Positions 21,789 through 32,538 are shown, numbered from the stretch's first letter. The stretch is DNA of 64,000 nt from Calliopum simillimum (GCA_951812925.1 OX638371.1:33392101-33456100); one strand, 5' to 3'. The notes: a model not told the origin generated them from the sequence alone. Numbers and translations are program-made.

Positions 21789-22341
21789 ATATATTTATAA
21801 AAAGTTTTTAAGTGCTATGCTGTGGACTTTATTACTTATGTGCGAGCTCATACCATATCATTAGTGGAATTTCATTTCCCTCTTTTTGCCCGGATAAAAC
21901 ATTCGCCTTTTTTCATCATTTTGGCGCTTGTTTCTATTTGATTACCAGTTAAAATCCAATTTGCTGCCTTTTCATGTTCACTCGCATCAGCTTTTAAAAG
22001 TCAATATAAATTCTTAGAAATTGTTTTTATTGATAAGATTCTTTTTGAAATAACTCAATATTTGTAGGAAGTTGTCACAGCAGAAGGACCATGTTTGGAA
22101 TTTTAATTAAGCTTTTTGGCACTTTGTGCTCATATATAATGAGAATTCGGTAACATTATTTGAAGTTCAAAAACTCTGACCGTCGCTTATGTTTTATTAA
22201 TTAATGACACGTAATAAAAACGCTTGTATTCAACGTCATTACTTGGCATTTACAACTGAATGTAAAATTTTTAAAAGCATTATGGAAGTAATTTTTTGAA
22301 TTGTTGATTTGATTGAAAATCATTTGAAGTACGCAACTTGC
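21789..22341. other. AT-rich interval between foldback elements
   Basis: No gene, repeat partner or inverted repeat recognised. Confidence 0.35.
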
Positions 22342-22746
22342 TGCTCACGGTGCTTGTGGGAGAATTTAAATCAAATTTTGATGTACCTCGGATTTTTTTG
22401 TAAATTCTTATTTTAGATGTCAATAGAAGTTATTCTATGCAAAAAATAAAATTATAGAGGTGGCGCTTTTTTAAAGATAATCCCTTTTCCAATTGGGGCA
22501 TTTTCCCATACAAAAAAATAAATTTTTTTTTTTTAACTACATTAAACAAAAATCAAAATAATCACATTCGATGTGTTTTGCGATGCTTCACGGGAATCCG
22601 ATCTCAGAATCCCTCTATCGTGTATAGTTTTTGAGATATTCTAATCTAAAAGCCGAAAAAAGTCGTTTTTTGCCATGTTTTGAAGCTATATAACTATGTA
22701 ACATATCATTTATTCGTTAAATGTGGTTAAAATACTTGAAAGTCAT

Positions 22747-23035
22747 TGTTTGTTTGGGGGAATGGAAAGTAAGGGGGGAATTAGAAAGGTTTTAAACTGG
22801 GAGACTAGGGAAAAAGAAAACTGGGAACCAACTAAAATTGCGCGGGAAAGTGCGGTTGAAAATAAAAACACGGCGGTGTCGGTTTAAGCAAACTTTATTC
22901 GTTCAGATCACTTCACGAACTGAACTTAAAACTTAACATATATGTATAATACATAAAAAGAGCAGGAGCGGACAGTGCTGTCCATCGTTCCGAAACTTGA
23001 CGAACACCACAGGGTGTTCAATCTTGGCGCAAACA
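22747..23035 (-). repeat. 3' LTR of BEL element B
   Basis: 289 bp, same sequence as 31214-31502. In sense direction it starts TGTTTGCGCCAAGATTGAAC. The sequence directly before it, CTGCAAGGCGGGCGGCA, is shared with element A and marks the plus-strand priming region. Confidence 0.95.
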
Positions 23036-23425
23036 TGCCGCCCGCCTTGCAGTAAGGCAACGTAAAATGAAAAGAAGCTACACTACGGATTTGCGCCAGT
23101 GGCTCTGGGGAAGATGCCTACCAGCTGCAGTGGTAGCTGTGGAATCCTTAGAAGGAGTGCGCTAGTGGCTAATCAAGAAGATGCCTACCTGCAGCACGAA
23201 AAAGATAGGAAGGAAAATGCGCCAGCGGCAAGCAGAGATGTGCCTACCGGCAGCATATATCAAAAACAAAAAAATGCGCCAGCAGAAAGATGCCTACCAG
23301 CCGCATTCATATAAAAAAAAGAAATGTTAACTAGTCGTTACCTGATAGTGGGAGCCCCACAAGATTGGTGCGCCAGCGGCTGTTATTAGAGATGCCCGCC
23401 GGCTGCATCTGTATGTGATCCACGA
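23036..23425 (-). repeat. 3' tandem repeats of BEL element B
   Basis: About five degenerate units of 40-90 bp. On the plus strand each starts near GCGCCAGCGGC and includes AGATGCCTACCGGCTGCAT (starts near 23092, 23158, 23218, 23275 and 23370). Cores such as GATGCAGCCGGCGGGCATC are self-complementary on the sense strand. Position and hairpin design match the 3' repeats of element A, although the sequence does not. Confidence 0.75.
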
Positions 23426-24472
23426 TCACCAAGAACATGCTCCGAAGAGAACGTACCCGAAGATACTGTTTTGCGCCAGAGGGTTCCCGACCGTAGATGG
23501 GAGAATTCCCTCCAGCATGATTCGAGGGTACACATCCAACCCAAGCCGCAAATAAACAGGCGATGACTTGTAGAAGTCCGGATCAGCCAACTTTATGTTA
23601 GTGTAGGGCCCTCGGACTCTCTCGTCGATGTCTCGAAGCGGTGTTACGATGCGCAATTTTTTGCTCACCTGGGCCATGACCTCAATAGTCATACTCGTGT
23701 CATTTGTGGCCCGTAGTGCAAGGGCACAAACTTCCGTGCCATCAACCTTGATTGTTTTTAGGCGCCACCGCCTAACCAATTCACTGCTGATCACCGTATT
23801 TGGGGAACATCCATCGATAATGGCACGCACCGAACTAAGACGCCCGTCTGCCACAATACGTACAACTGCTGTGGGCACTAAGGAGACCACGCGCTTGAGA
23901 GTTGCAGCTGAAGGTGGTTCGGGAGCAGAACGCAATGACCGGGTTGCTGTTCGGGCTGCTGCAATGGATTCACGAGATGTCGACGGCCCCTCACTCTGTT
24001 GAGCGCCCCGTTGACCGTTACTGGGGTGGTTTTTCCATGTCTCTCGCCTATTGCTGTTACCAGCACGCTTGCCGCGGCGCCTCTTGGAACGTCGCTTGGT
24101 TGGGCGATTCCTTCTATGCAAATGTAGCAAGCTGTGGTGATCCTCACCGCAGTGGCTACACCTCCGGTTGTCCCGGCAGTCCTGGCGAGAGTGATCCGGA
24201 GAGAGACAGACGGAACAGTACCTCCAAAGGAGCACGGCTCGCAATCTCTTCTCCAAATTACTCTCTAAGAACTGCCGACACGATGGAAGTCCGTGATCCA
24301 ATGAGCACAGACGGCACCTTCTAGGAGTTTCGCCACCCGGTGCCACCAAGGCTACCACACTCGGCAACCCACTCTGTGGGATACGTTCTACCACCGTCTC
24401 TGGCTCACTCAGCTCGGATGCGCTGAGGAGCATCTCCTCAACGAGGTCGCCGGCAAGACTTGACGAAGACAT
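23426..24472 (-). CDS. Accessory zinc-knuckle/protease-like ORF of BEL element B
   Basis: 348 aa from ATG 24472, downstream of gag-pol. Residues about 56-125 carry three knuckles: CRLCSLDHGLPSC, CSVCLSPDHSRQDC and CSHCGEDHHSLLH. A strongly basic linker (RRNRPTKRRSKRRRGKR) follows, then a Ser/Arg-rich stretch. The C-terminal third is a BEL protease-like domain ending GLDVYPRIM ... LAQNSIFGYVLFGAC, two residues before the stop. The active-site region reads IIDGCS, not D-S/T-G. A textbook 3' splice site ends one base before the ATG. The Lys/Arg block suggests RNA binding or nuclear import. Function inferred; no signal peptide or membrane segment, so it is not an envelope. Confidence 0.85.
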   Translation of the reverse strand: MSSSSLAGDLVEEMLLSASELSEPETVVERIPQSGLPSVVALVAPGGETPRRCRLCSLDHGLPSCRQFLESNLEKRLRAVLLWRYCSVCLSPDHSRQDCRDNRRCSHCGEDHHSLLHLHRRNRPTKRRSKRRRGKRAGNSNRRETWKNHPSNGQRGAQQSEGPSTSRESIAAARTATRSLRSAPEPPSAATLKRVVSLVPTAVVRIVADGRLSSVRAIIDGCSPNTVISSELVRRWRLKTIKVDGTEVCALALRATNDTSMTIEVMAQVSKKLRIVTPLRDIDERVRGPYTNIKLADPDFYKSSPVYLRLGLDVYPRIMLEGILPSTVGNPLAQNSIFGYVLFGACSW

Positions 24473-24505
24473 GCTGAAACGAGTTGGAATTAGAAAAGAA
24501 AAAGT
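24473..24505 (-). promoter_or_regulatory. Candidate 3' splice site of the accessory ORF
   Basis: On the minus strand TTTTTCTTTTCTAATTCCAA CTCGTTTCAG ends at 24474, one base before the ATG. It combines a CTAAT branch point, a pyrimidine tract and CAG within 30 bases of the start codon. It lies in the 48-bp gap between the pol stop and the accessory ATG, as in retroviral env acceptors. Confidence 0.6.
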
Positions 24506-24520
24506 GAAATTAAGTTAAAA

Positions 24521-27500
24521 CTAAGCCGACGGAAGAACGACCAGCTTGACTACCGGCCGCGTAATGCAACCGCGCTCGGTTCGAATATCCGCAACGCGAA
24601 CTCGGTTATCGTCACCGGAATACGTTTTTAATATTCTACCTAATCGCCATTCATTCACGGGCATATTGTCATCTCTAACAATGACCAAATCATTTAAAGC
24701 AATGTCTTGCTGAGGTGTTTTCCATTTTACCCGCCGATGCATCTCCTTTAAATATTCATTTTTCCATCGATGGCAAAAATGTTGTTGCATAGCCTTGACC
24801 TTTTGCCAGCGATTGACAATAGTCATAGGCTGATCAGAGATCTCTGGCTCCGTTTGTGAGAGAAGCGGACCGCCGACCAAGAAATGGCCTGGCGTGAGAG
24901 GCTGAAAATCGTTAGGATTATCAGACATGGCGCTTAGCGGTCGTGAATTCAGACAAGATTCGATTCGACTTAGTACTGTTAAAAATTCTTCGAAAGTATA
25001 TCTCATACTTCCAGCCATTTTCCTAAAGTGAGTTTTGAAACTTTTTACTCCTGCTTCCCACAATCCTCCCATATGAGGAGCACCAGCTGGAATAAAATGC
25101 CACGACAACTCTTGGTGGGCATAGTGAGACAGCAGAGCGTCATGCGACTGGCTTAGAAACAACTTAAATTCTTTTTTAAGCACCTTTGACGCTCCAACAA
25201 AATTAGTTCCATTATCAGAGTATACCTTAGCTGGACAGCCGCGGCGCGCAACAAATCTAGAAAACGCTGCCAAAAACGTAGCGGTTGAGAGATCGCTAGT
25301 GGCTTCTAAATGTACTGCTTTCGTCGAAAAGCAAATGAAAAGGCAAACGTACCCTTTACTGATCCGACAAGACCTACCAATGTAGCTCTTTATGTCGAAG
25401 GGCCCCGCGAAATCAATACCAGTAGATGAAAATGGTCGAGAAATAACCGTTCGCTCAGCAGGAAGAGCAGCCATAATTTGAGTCTGCTGCTGTTTCTTGT
25501 GAATAACACAAGTTTTGCAATGGTGTAACGTTGTTTTTATTAGGTTTTTAGCCCGCGGGATCCAATATTCCATTCGAATAAGTCGGAGCATCAATTGGTT
25601 TCCCCCGTGAAGTGACATTTCATGGATATAGCGCACTAAGAGGCGAGTGAAGTGGCAATTATATGGCAATATAATCGGAAATCGTTCATCGTAAGTGAGC
25701 GTGGGTGACGAGGCCAGTCGTCCACCAACACGTAGCAATGCATCTGTATGCAGAAATGGGTTAAGAGACAAAATTGTGCTCTTAGAACCAATTATTTGTG
25801 CCGTTTCCAAATTGAAATATTCATCTGGAAAAGCAACTTTCTGGCATAACAGAATCAAACGATTTTTAACCCTCTTGATTTCAGCTTGTTCGAGCCGTTC
25901 AGATGCGTATGCAAAGGATGCACGCGTGTGTGGCTTGGTACGATCTATAAATCGGAAAACGTACGCCAGAACTCGCAAAGCACGTGGGAGCGATGAAAAA
26001 CGTTCCACAACATCTTCATAATTCGAAAAGTATGAAAAGTGAACCTGAATAGATTTTTGTTCGACGGAAGTCTCAAAAACTGAAGGCTGAGATTTATGTT
26101 GCCCAAAACCCTCACGAGAAAGCCACGAAGGCCCATGCCACCAGAGAGAATTAGCCACTATTTCTTGAGGAGTTACACCACGAGTAGCCAAGTCAGCAGG
26201 GTTTTCATCAGTGTCCACATGGAACCAATTGCGGGTGCCAACCTTTTCTGCTACTCGAGATACTCTATTGGCTACAAATGTTGTCCAGGTGCAAGGGGGC
26301 TTGCAGAGCCAGGCGAGAACGATTGTGGAGTCTGTCCAACAATATAATCGATGCCTATCAATATCTATGTGTGGTATCAAAGAGTCGACCATATCAGCAA
26401 GTAGAGTTGCACCACATAATTCAAGACGCGGTAGTGAAATTGTCTTGACAGGGGCAACTTTGCTTTTTGCGTAGAGCAAGTGACTAACAAACCAGTCACC
26501 TTGCTTGATGCGGATATAAATAGAAGCAGCATACGCCTTTTCGGAGGCATCACAAAAAGCGTGAAATTCGACTTCTGAAGTCGGCGAGTAACTCACGTAA
26601 CGTGGGATACGAATTTTTTCAATATCTTCGTATTCATGCAAGAATGATTGCCAAGTAAGGAGACTGTGCGGTGGGACATTTTCATCCCAATCAATTTCAT
26701 CCAACCAGATTCGTTGCATCAGAATTTTTGCTGCCACCACTACTGGCGCCAGCCAACCTGCAGGATCAAATAGTTGGGCGATAATTGATAAGACTTCCCG
26801 TTTTGTGTACGACGACTTGACTTCGAGACGTTTTACTGTAAAATAGAAGGAATCAGATGTGGCATTCCAACGAACCCCCAAGGTTTTCGCGCAACTTTCA
26901 TCTTCTAACTTTAAAAAGTTCTCGCGCAGAAGATGTTCTACAGGTAGACCCGCTAAAATGCATGCTGCATTGGCTGTCCACTTTCGCATAGCGAACCCTG
27001 CAGAGTCAAGAGCAGATATCAGCTCATTTCTAGCTTTTAAGGCAGTGTCCACATCGTGAGCGCCCGCTAAAGCGTCGTCAACATATGTGAAGTGCCGAAG
27101 TATTTGAGCAGCAAGAGGAAATTGCTGCTGAACATCATCAGCCAATTGCAGCATGGTTCTTATAGCTAGATATGGTGCACAATTGACACCGAAAGTTACC
27201 GTTTTTAATTCGAAGTCTTGAACATCATCATCAGGTGAACTTCTAAAAAGAATTCGTTGGTAAACGGAGTGCCTTGGATCCACAAGAATCTGGCGATACA
27301 TTTGTTGGATATCACCATTGAAAACGTATTTAAAAAAACGCCATTTCAAAACCAGAAGCGTCAAGTCAGCCTGGAGAGTCGGACCCACGTATAAAATATC
27401 ATTTAAGCTCACTCCATTGGAGGTTGGACTTGACGCGTTGAAAACTACTCGAACTTTAGTGGTTGTCCTTTCTGGTTTTATGACCGCGTGATGCGGCAAG

Positions 27501-29737
27501 TAGTAATGGGATGGCGAGATCTCGAATTTCGGCGGAGTAATATTCTTCATGTGGTCAAGCTTAAGATACTCCCTAACCACTTCGTCATATTGCACTTTGA
27601 GTTCTGGCTTTTTACTCAATCGAGCTTCACCGTTAAGAAATTGCTTAAAGGCAATGCCTCGGGAAAATCCTAATTTAATTTCGTCGGGGTAGCCAATTTT
27701 AAACGGCAAAGTGACTATATAGCGACCTTTTTCGTCTCGTTTAGTCGTTTTCGTATAATTTTCCTCACAAAACCTATCAGCTTGAGTTAAAAATTGCTTT
27801 TTAGGAAGCTCCTCCAACTCCCAAAAGCGTGCGATCTGCTTGTCGACCGCAACCTCACTAAAATGAGTGAGGCAAGTGGTGAAACTGGAGATCTCTTTAC
27901 GAGGCATAGGGCCCGTAAATATCCAGCCGAAAACAGTCTCTTGGGCAAGAAGCGACCCAAGGATATTTCTTTGAAGGCCATCGAGAATTATGGCGGGGTA
28001 CAGATCGCCACCGATCAGTACATCTTTTTGACCACTGTGGAAAAAGTGTGGATCTGCCAATTGAAAATCAGGCAGAGTACTAAACAACGCAGGGTCCATC
28101 GAAACAGAGGGCAAATTACCAGTCAACCGTGAAAGGACAAAAGCCGTGGCTTCAATCTGGAACTGCCTATTTCTGGGGGAGCTGAGGATCAGATCACAAG
28201 CTTGCGAAACCTGTGCAGACACTGCGTTATTTAAACCTGAAACTTGAGCATTGACTGCTCGAGTAGGGAGCTTCAAAAGCTTCTGCAAACGCTCTGAGAC
28301 AAACGTGCCTTCAGAGCCAGAGTCGATAAGCGCTCTGGTTGTGTACGCTGCTCCTAAGTGACATACGGTCACCATTGCTGTACCAAGCAACACGTGCTTG
28401 GTACTAGAAGCAAAGCAGTTTTGGATGTCGTTATTAGTGGACTGTAATTGCGTTGAATGAGATTGAGTGTTAGACCCCGGGGGATTGGGTCGCGAATTCG
28501 ACTTGCTTGAGTCCACACTCAAAGCAGGGGCAGAGGCTGGTGTCGAATTGCGATGCAAAAGCGAATTGTGACGTTGTTTGCACGTTGCACAAGTGTATAC
28601 ACTCCTGCACTCTTTCACCTCATGTGAGTTCGCTAAGCAGTTGATGCAAAAGTGATGCTTGCGAACAACTGCTAAACGCTGTTTAGCATCCATCTTTAGA
28701 AATTGAGGGCAATAACGCAAGGCATGTTGCTCCGACGAACAAATTTTGCACTTGGTCGAAGTTATCTTAACCTGATAATTATTAAGCCGCTTACTAGTAT
28801 TAGCGCTTTGACCTGAAGAGGATGGCATAGCAACTTGTTTGGGAACCGTACCACTTGAGCTGCGAATGTCAGAAACAGTTTCGAGAGTCTGAAACCGGCT
28901 TGTCAAAAAAGTATCGAGATCTGTCCATTTCGGGATATCATTTTTGCTTTTGATGGACTGCTCCCACAACGAGAGCGTGACCACAGGCAATCGTGTGGAA
29001 CATAGGTACACCAGGATTGCATCCCAATTCGAGATATCAACCTTGTGTGTTTGAAGCGCAAAAATGCAACTGTTGATATCACGTTGGAGGTTTTTGAGCT
29101 CAGTGCCAGACTCCTTTAGAACTTGAGGCAGATTAAAAAGGACTTTCAGCTGGCTGTTTACTAAGATACGTTTATTTTCGTATCTATCAGACAAGTTTTG
29201 CCATGCTTGAACGAAACCCTCATTTGTCAAAGGAGACTTCCGCACAATCTCCTTTGCTTCACCACGTGTTTTTAAATTTAAGTGATAAAGTTTTTCTACT
29301 GAAGATAGCCGCAAGTTATTTATATAAATGGCCGTGAACATGTCCCTAAAGGACGGCCATGAGAGGTAATCTCCATTGAAAACCTCAGTATCGCACGGAG
29401 GTACAGGCATATTGTGACCCGATATAGGCATATGCTCTGTATCCACTGATCGCTTAGGGGGCTTTTCTTGTGAAAGCTCCGAAATTGTACCTGCTACCCT
29501 AATATAAGATTGGTAGCAAGTGCGATACCTATTCTTCAGAACTTCAAGGTTACTTTTATCCTCAGCAAATTTTTCCAGACTTGCTTCATATGCAGACTTT
29601 ACTTTTCTCCACAGGCATTTAAGCTCTTCAAGTTGAGCAGCCAAGGAGAAAACGGGATGGGATTCAACCTCATTGAAATCTGTCTCAAATTCAATAAGTG
29701 AATCTGAGAAGCGAATAAATGTCTTCAAGTCTGACAT
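24521..29737 (-). CDS. BEL/Pao gag-pol polyprotein (element B)
   Basis: About 1738 aa from ATG 29737; the frame is open slightly further back but only to a TTG. Order: coiled-coil and DUF1759-type Gag (1-290), three Cys/His knuckles (330-395; CKICSSEQHALRYC, CINCLANSHEVKEC, CATCKQRH), aspartic protease with active-site LIDSGS (Asp about 472), reverse transcriptase with YVDD (about 885-888), A17/RNase H-like region, integrase HHCC domain, integrase core (IDFAGP, SDNGTNF, GGLWEAG) and DUF5641 tail. It forms particles, copies the RNA and integrates the DNA. It is uninterrupted and all signature residues are present, so it may be active. Confidence 0.97.
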   Translation of the reverse strand: MSDLKTFIRFSDSLIEFETDFNEVESHPVFSLAAQLEELKCLWRKVKSAYEASLEKFAEDKSNLEVLKNRYRTCYQSYIRVAGTISELSQEKPPKRSVDTEHMPISGHNMPVPPCDTEVFNGDYLSWPSFRDMFTAIYINNLRLSSVEKLYHLNLKTRGEAKEIVRKSPLTNEGFVQAWQNLSDRYENKRILVNSQLKVLFNLPQVLKESGTELKNLQRDINSCIFALQTHKVDISNWDAILVYLCSTRLPVVTLSLWEQSIKSKNDIPKWTDLDTFLTSRFQTLETVSDIRSSSGTVPKQVAMPSSSGQSANTSKRLNNYQVKITSTKCKICSSEQHALRYCPQFLKMDAKQRLAVVRKHHFCINCLANSHEVKECRSVYTCATCKQRHNSLLHRNSTPASAPALSVDSSKSNSRPNPPGSNTQSHSTQLQSTNNDIQNCFASSTKHVLLGTAMVTVCHLGAAYTTRALIDSGSEGTFVSERLQKLLKLPTRAVNAQVSGLNNAVSAQVSQACDLILSSPRNRQFQIEATAFVLSRLTGNLPSVSMDPALFSTLPDFQLADPHFFHSGQKDVLIGGDLYPAIILDGLQRNILGSLLAQETVFGWIFTGPMPRKEISSFTTCLTHFSEVAVDKQIARFWELEELPKKQFLTQADRFCEENYTKTTKRDEKGRYIVTLPFKIGYPDEIKLGFSRGIAFKQFLNGEARLSKKPELKVQYDEVVREYLKLDHMKNITPPKFEISPSHYYLPHHAVIKPERTTTKVRVVFNASSPTSNGVSLNDILYVGPTLQADLTLLVLKWRFFKYVFNGDIQQMYRQILVDPRHSVYQRILFRSSPDDDVQDFELKTVTFGVNCAPYLAIRTMLQLADDVQQQFPLAAQILRHFTYVDDALAGAHDVDTALKARNELISALDSAGFAMRKWTANAACILAGLPVEHLLRENFLKLEDESCAKTLGVRWNATSDSFYFTVKRLEVKSSYTKREVLSIIAQLFDPAGWLAPVVVAAKILMQRIWLDEIDWDENVPPHSLLTWQSFLHEYEDIEKIRIPRYVSYSPTSEVEFHAFCDASEKAYAASIYIRIKQGDWFVSHLLYAKSKVAPVKTISLPRLELCGATLLADMVDSLIPHIDIDRHRLYCWTDSTIVLAWLCKPPCTWTTFVANRVSRVAEKVGTRNWFHVDTDENPADLATRGVTPQEIVANSLWWHGPSWLSREGFGQHKSQPSVFETSVEQKSIQVHFSYFSNYEDVVERFSSLPRALRVLAYVFRFIDRTKPHTRASFAYASERLEQAEIKRVKNRLILLCQKVAFPDEYFNLETAQIIGSKSTILSLNPFLHTDALLRVGGRLASSPTLTYDERFPIILPYNCHFTRLLVRYIHEMSLHGGNQLMLRLIRMEYWIPRAKNLIKTTLHHCKTCVIHKKQQQTQIMAALPAERTVISRPFSSTGIDFAGPFDIKSYIGRSCRISKGYVCLFICFSTKAVHLEATSDLSTATFLAAFSRFVARRGCPAKVYSDNGTNFVGASKVLKKEFKLFLSQSHDALLSHYAHQELSWHFIPAGAPHMGGLWEAGVKSFKTHFRKMAGSMRYTFEEFLTVLSRIESCLNSRPLSAMSDNPNDFQPLTPGHFLVGGPLLSQTEPEISDQPMTIVNRWQKVKAMQQHFCHRWKNEYLKEMHRRVKWKTPQQDIALNDLVIVRDDNMPVNEWRLGRILKTYSGDDNRVRVADIRTERGCITRPVVKLVVLPSA

Positions 29738-31213
29738 GTTAAATTTGCTATTGGTTTCAAAAATCAAAAATTATTTCAAAACTTTATCACCAACAACAAA
29801 AAAAAAAAAAAAAAAAATGCTTAAAAGTTGTCCTTTTATCTAGAAATCCACAAAAACCTATTTAAAATAATTCTGTATACAAAACAAAATATTTTGTATA
29901 CCAGTGTTAATGTATATATATACAAGAAAACACGGTCAAGAACCAAATAAAATTATTTTAAGTAAATGTGGGCACAAAAACAAGTATTCTGTAAGAAAAA
30001 ATATTTTGTACACAAAAATATCTTGTATACAAGTGTAAATGTATTTGTGTAATATTAAAATCCAAAGAACAACAACCAAATATGATTTTTTTCCCTTAAA
30101 TTTGCATACACAAAAACTCTATTTTGTACACAAGTGTAATTTTTATTTAAAAATTTGTGTTTCGTCCCACTGTGCAGGTTTCTGTACTTTCTCACTTCTG
30201 AAAAGTACAAAAACCACAACAAGAGAATTCACAAATTTTCAAATATGTATTGTATGTATGTATGTAAAAAAAAATGCTGATAGAAACTCTGCATAAGCAA
30301 ACTAAAAAATTTCACATATGTACGTATGTATTTACATACCTATGCGAGAGAACAATTTTCATGCAAAAGGTAGCGTTTTACTTTTGTAAAAGCCTAATCG
30401 TTACAACAACAAAGGGAATGCAAAAATATGTTTTTTTTTTTTTTTTAGGAGTGCAGTTAGACTGCCTGTATGCCAACACTTGTAACCTGCTGTGTTGTTG
30501 TAACTGCACACAGGTTATTACCCTCCACTTTTATCAAAAAAAAAAAGAACCGATTGCCAAAAATATGAAAAAAAAAAAAAAAATAACGCGATCTATGTAA
30601 AGTCTTTCTAACGTTAAAAAAAATAAAAAATCTTCCGCTTTACATATATTCAAAAAAAGTATGGCAAAGTACAATCATATATTCATATAGCAGTATATAT
30701 AAACGCACAAACTTCGTTTTTATGAATTTTAAATTCACTTTGAAAAACCAAGAAATTTAGTCGAAAAGAACCAAACCAAAATTCCTGCGGAATCCGAACC
30801 GAGACACATCAAAAATTTCACTCTTTCAGTTTCTAAACGTGATTTAATTCAAATCACCTACCTGGATTTTGTTTGTAAGAAAACAAAATATACCTCCAGA
30901 AGACCAAAAACTCGAAATTTCAGATGGTGGGAAATGCTGCTTCTGACGTTGTAGCGCAACAAAGTACCTCTTTTTGTTTTTTATATAAATGTTAATTTCT
31001 TCTTAAGTAAAAAGAACACTTTACCACCTTGTTTTTTATCTTTTTGAGTTTTTTTTTTTTAAGCTTTTAGTATTTTGTGACAAACAAAATTTCACAAAAT
31101 GTTTTTTTTTTTTTCCGAAGACACTCGCGGCGTTTATTCTTTTAAAGAAAAAATTAAAAATTAAAGTTTTAATTAATAGCACGGCACTTAAAAACCGGTA
31201 CGAGAAGGACCAA
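29738..31213 (-). promoter_or_regulatory. Leader of BEL element B with splice donor and primer site
   Basis: 1.48-kb AT-rich leader without an ORF. Two bases inside the 5' LTR the sense strand reads TGGTCCTTCTCGTACCGG (31195-31212), positioned as a primer binding site; I cannot assign the tRNA. At 30855-30864 the sense strand reads CAGGTAGGTG, a strong splice donor (cut between 30862 and 30861). Joined to the acceptor at 24474 it would remove about 6.4 kb and all of gag-pol. Splicing is inferred. Confidence 0.5.
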
Positions 31214-31502
31214 TGTTTGTTTGGGGGAATGGAAAGTAAGGGGGGAATTAGAAAGGTTTTAAACTGGGAGACTAGGGAAAAAGAAAACTGGGAACCAACT
31301 AAAATTGCGCGGGAAAGTGCGGTTGAAAATAAAAACACGGCGGTGTCGGTTTAAGCAAACTTTATTCGTTCAGATCACTTCACGAACTGAACTTAAAACT
31401 TAACATATATGTATAATACATAAAAAGAGCAGGAGCGGACAGTGCTGTCCATCGTTCCGAAACTTGACGAACACCACAGGGTGTTCAATCTTGGCGCAAA
31501 CA
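31214..31502 (-). repeat. 5' LTR of BEL element B
   Basis: 289 bp, same as 22747-23035. It carries the promoter and polyadenylation functions of the element. TG...CA ends and the adjacent GTCAT duplication define its edges. Confidence 0.95.
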
Positions 31503-32538
31503 GTCATGATCTTTTCCTTTAAAATCTAATTTAAACTATGTTTATATCTTCATGCTTCTAAGAGATATCGTAGACCGAAACATTGGCTAAACGGGTTTTT
31601 TGCACTTTTGTGTCTTTTTAGGTTAGGATATCTTTGACGAAAAAAAGATATCAACATAATTTAAATTAGGTTTTAAAGGTAAAGATTAGGACTTTAAAGT
31701 TGTTTACCAGATTTGACGAAACTAAAATTTCTTTCACATTTTAAGCATGTTTAACGAACCGACCATTTTAAAATTAAGCCGTATGGCATACACGTAACAA
31801 CACTCGGGGTGTCAAACGGCTGAATTTACAAGTAGTCGGTTCGTTGAACATGTTTAAAATGTGAAAGAAATTTTAATTTCGTTAAATCTGATAAACAACT
31901 TTAAAGTCCTAATCTTTGCCTTTAAAACCTAATTTAAATTATGTTGATATCTGTTTTTTCGTCAAAGATATCCTAACCTAAAAAGACACAAAGGTGCAAA
32001 AAACCCGTTTAGCCAATATTTCGGTCTACGATATCTCTTAGAAGCATGAAGATATAAACATATTTTAAATAAGATTTTAAAGGAAAAGATCATGACTTTC
32101 AAGAATTTTAACCACATTTAACGAATAAATGATATGTTACATAGTTATATAGCTTCAAAACATGGCAAAAAACGACTTTTTTCGGCTTTTAGATTAGAAT
32201 ATCTCAAAAACTATACACGATAGAGCGATTTTAGATTAGAATATCTCAAAAACTATACACGATAGAGCGATTCTAAGGTCGGATTCGCGTGAAGCATCGC
32301 AAAACACATCGAATGTGATTATTTTGATTCTTGTTTAATGTAATTAAAAAAAAAAAATTTATTTTTTTGTATGGGAAAATGCCCCAATTGGAAAAGGGAT
32401 TATCTTTAAAAAAGCGCCACCTCTATAATTTTATTTTTTGCATAGAATAACTTCTATTGACATCTATAATAAGAATTTACAAAAAAATCCGAGGTACATC
32501 AAAATTTGATTTAAATTCTCCCACAAGCACCGTGTGCT

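Larger units (their letters stand above)
22747..31502 (-). mobile_element. Complete BEL/Pao retrotransposon (element B)
   Basis: 8756 bp with two LTRs of 289 bp (22747-23035, 31214-31502) that look identical by eye and start TG/end CA. The 5-bp target duplication is GTCAT (22742-22746, 31503-31507). In sense order it holds a leader with a splice-donor-like site, one gag-pol ORF, an accessory zinc-knuckle/protease-like ORF, tandem 3' repeats and the LTR. Identical LTRs and intact ORFs point to a recent, possibly active insertion. Confidence 0.96.
22346..32534. mobile_element. 1.43-kb foldback element split by BEL element B
   Basis: The outer ends CACGGTGCTTGTGGGAGAAT (22346) and its complement (to 32534) are flanked by a possible 4-bp duplication TGCT (22342-22345, 32535-32538). 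Removing the BEL insertion and one copy of its target duplication leaves about 1428 bp in two arms that meet near 31790. CAC ends with 4-bp duplications recall Chapaev-type elements, but this is weak. One arm has a local 46-bp tandem duplication at 32197-32283. No coding capacity. Confidence 0.85.
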
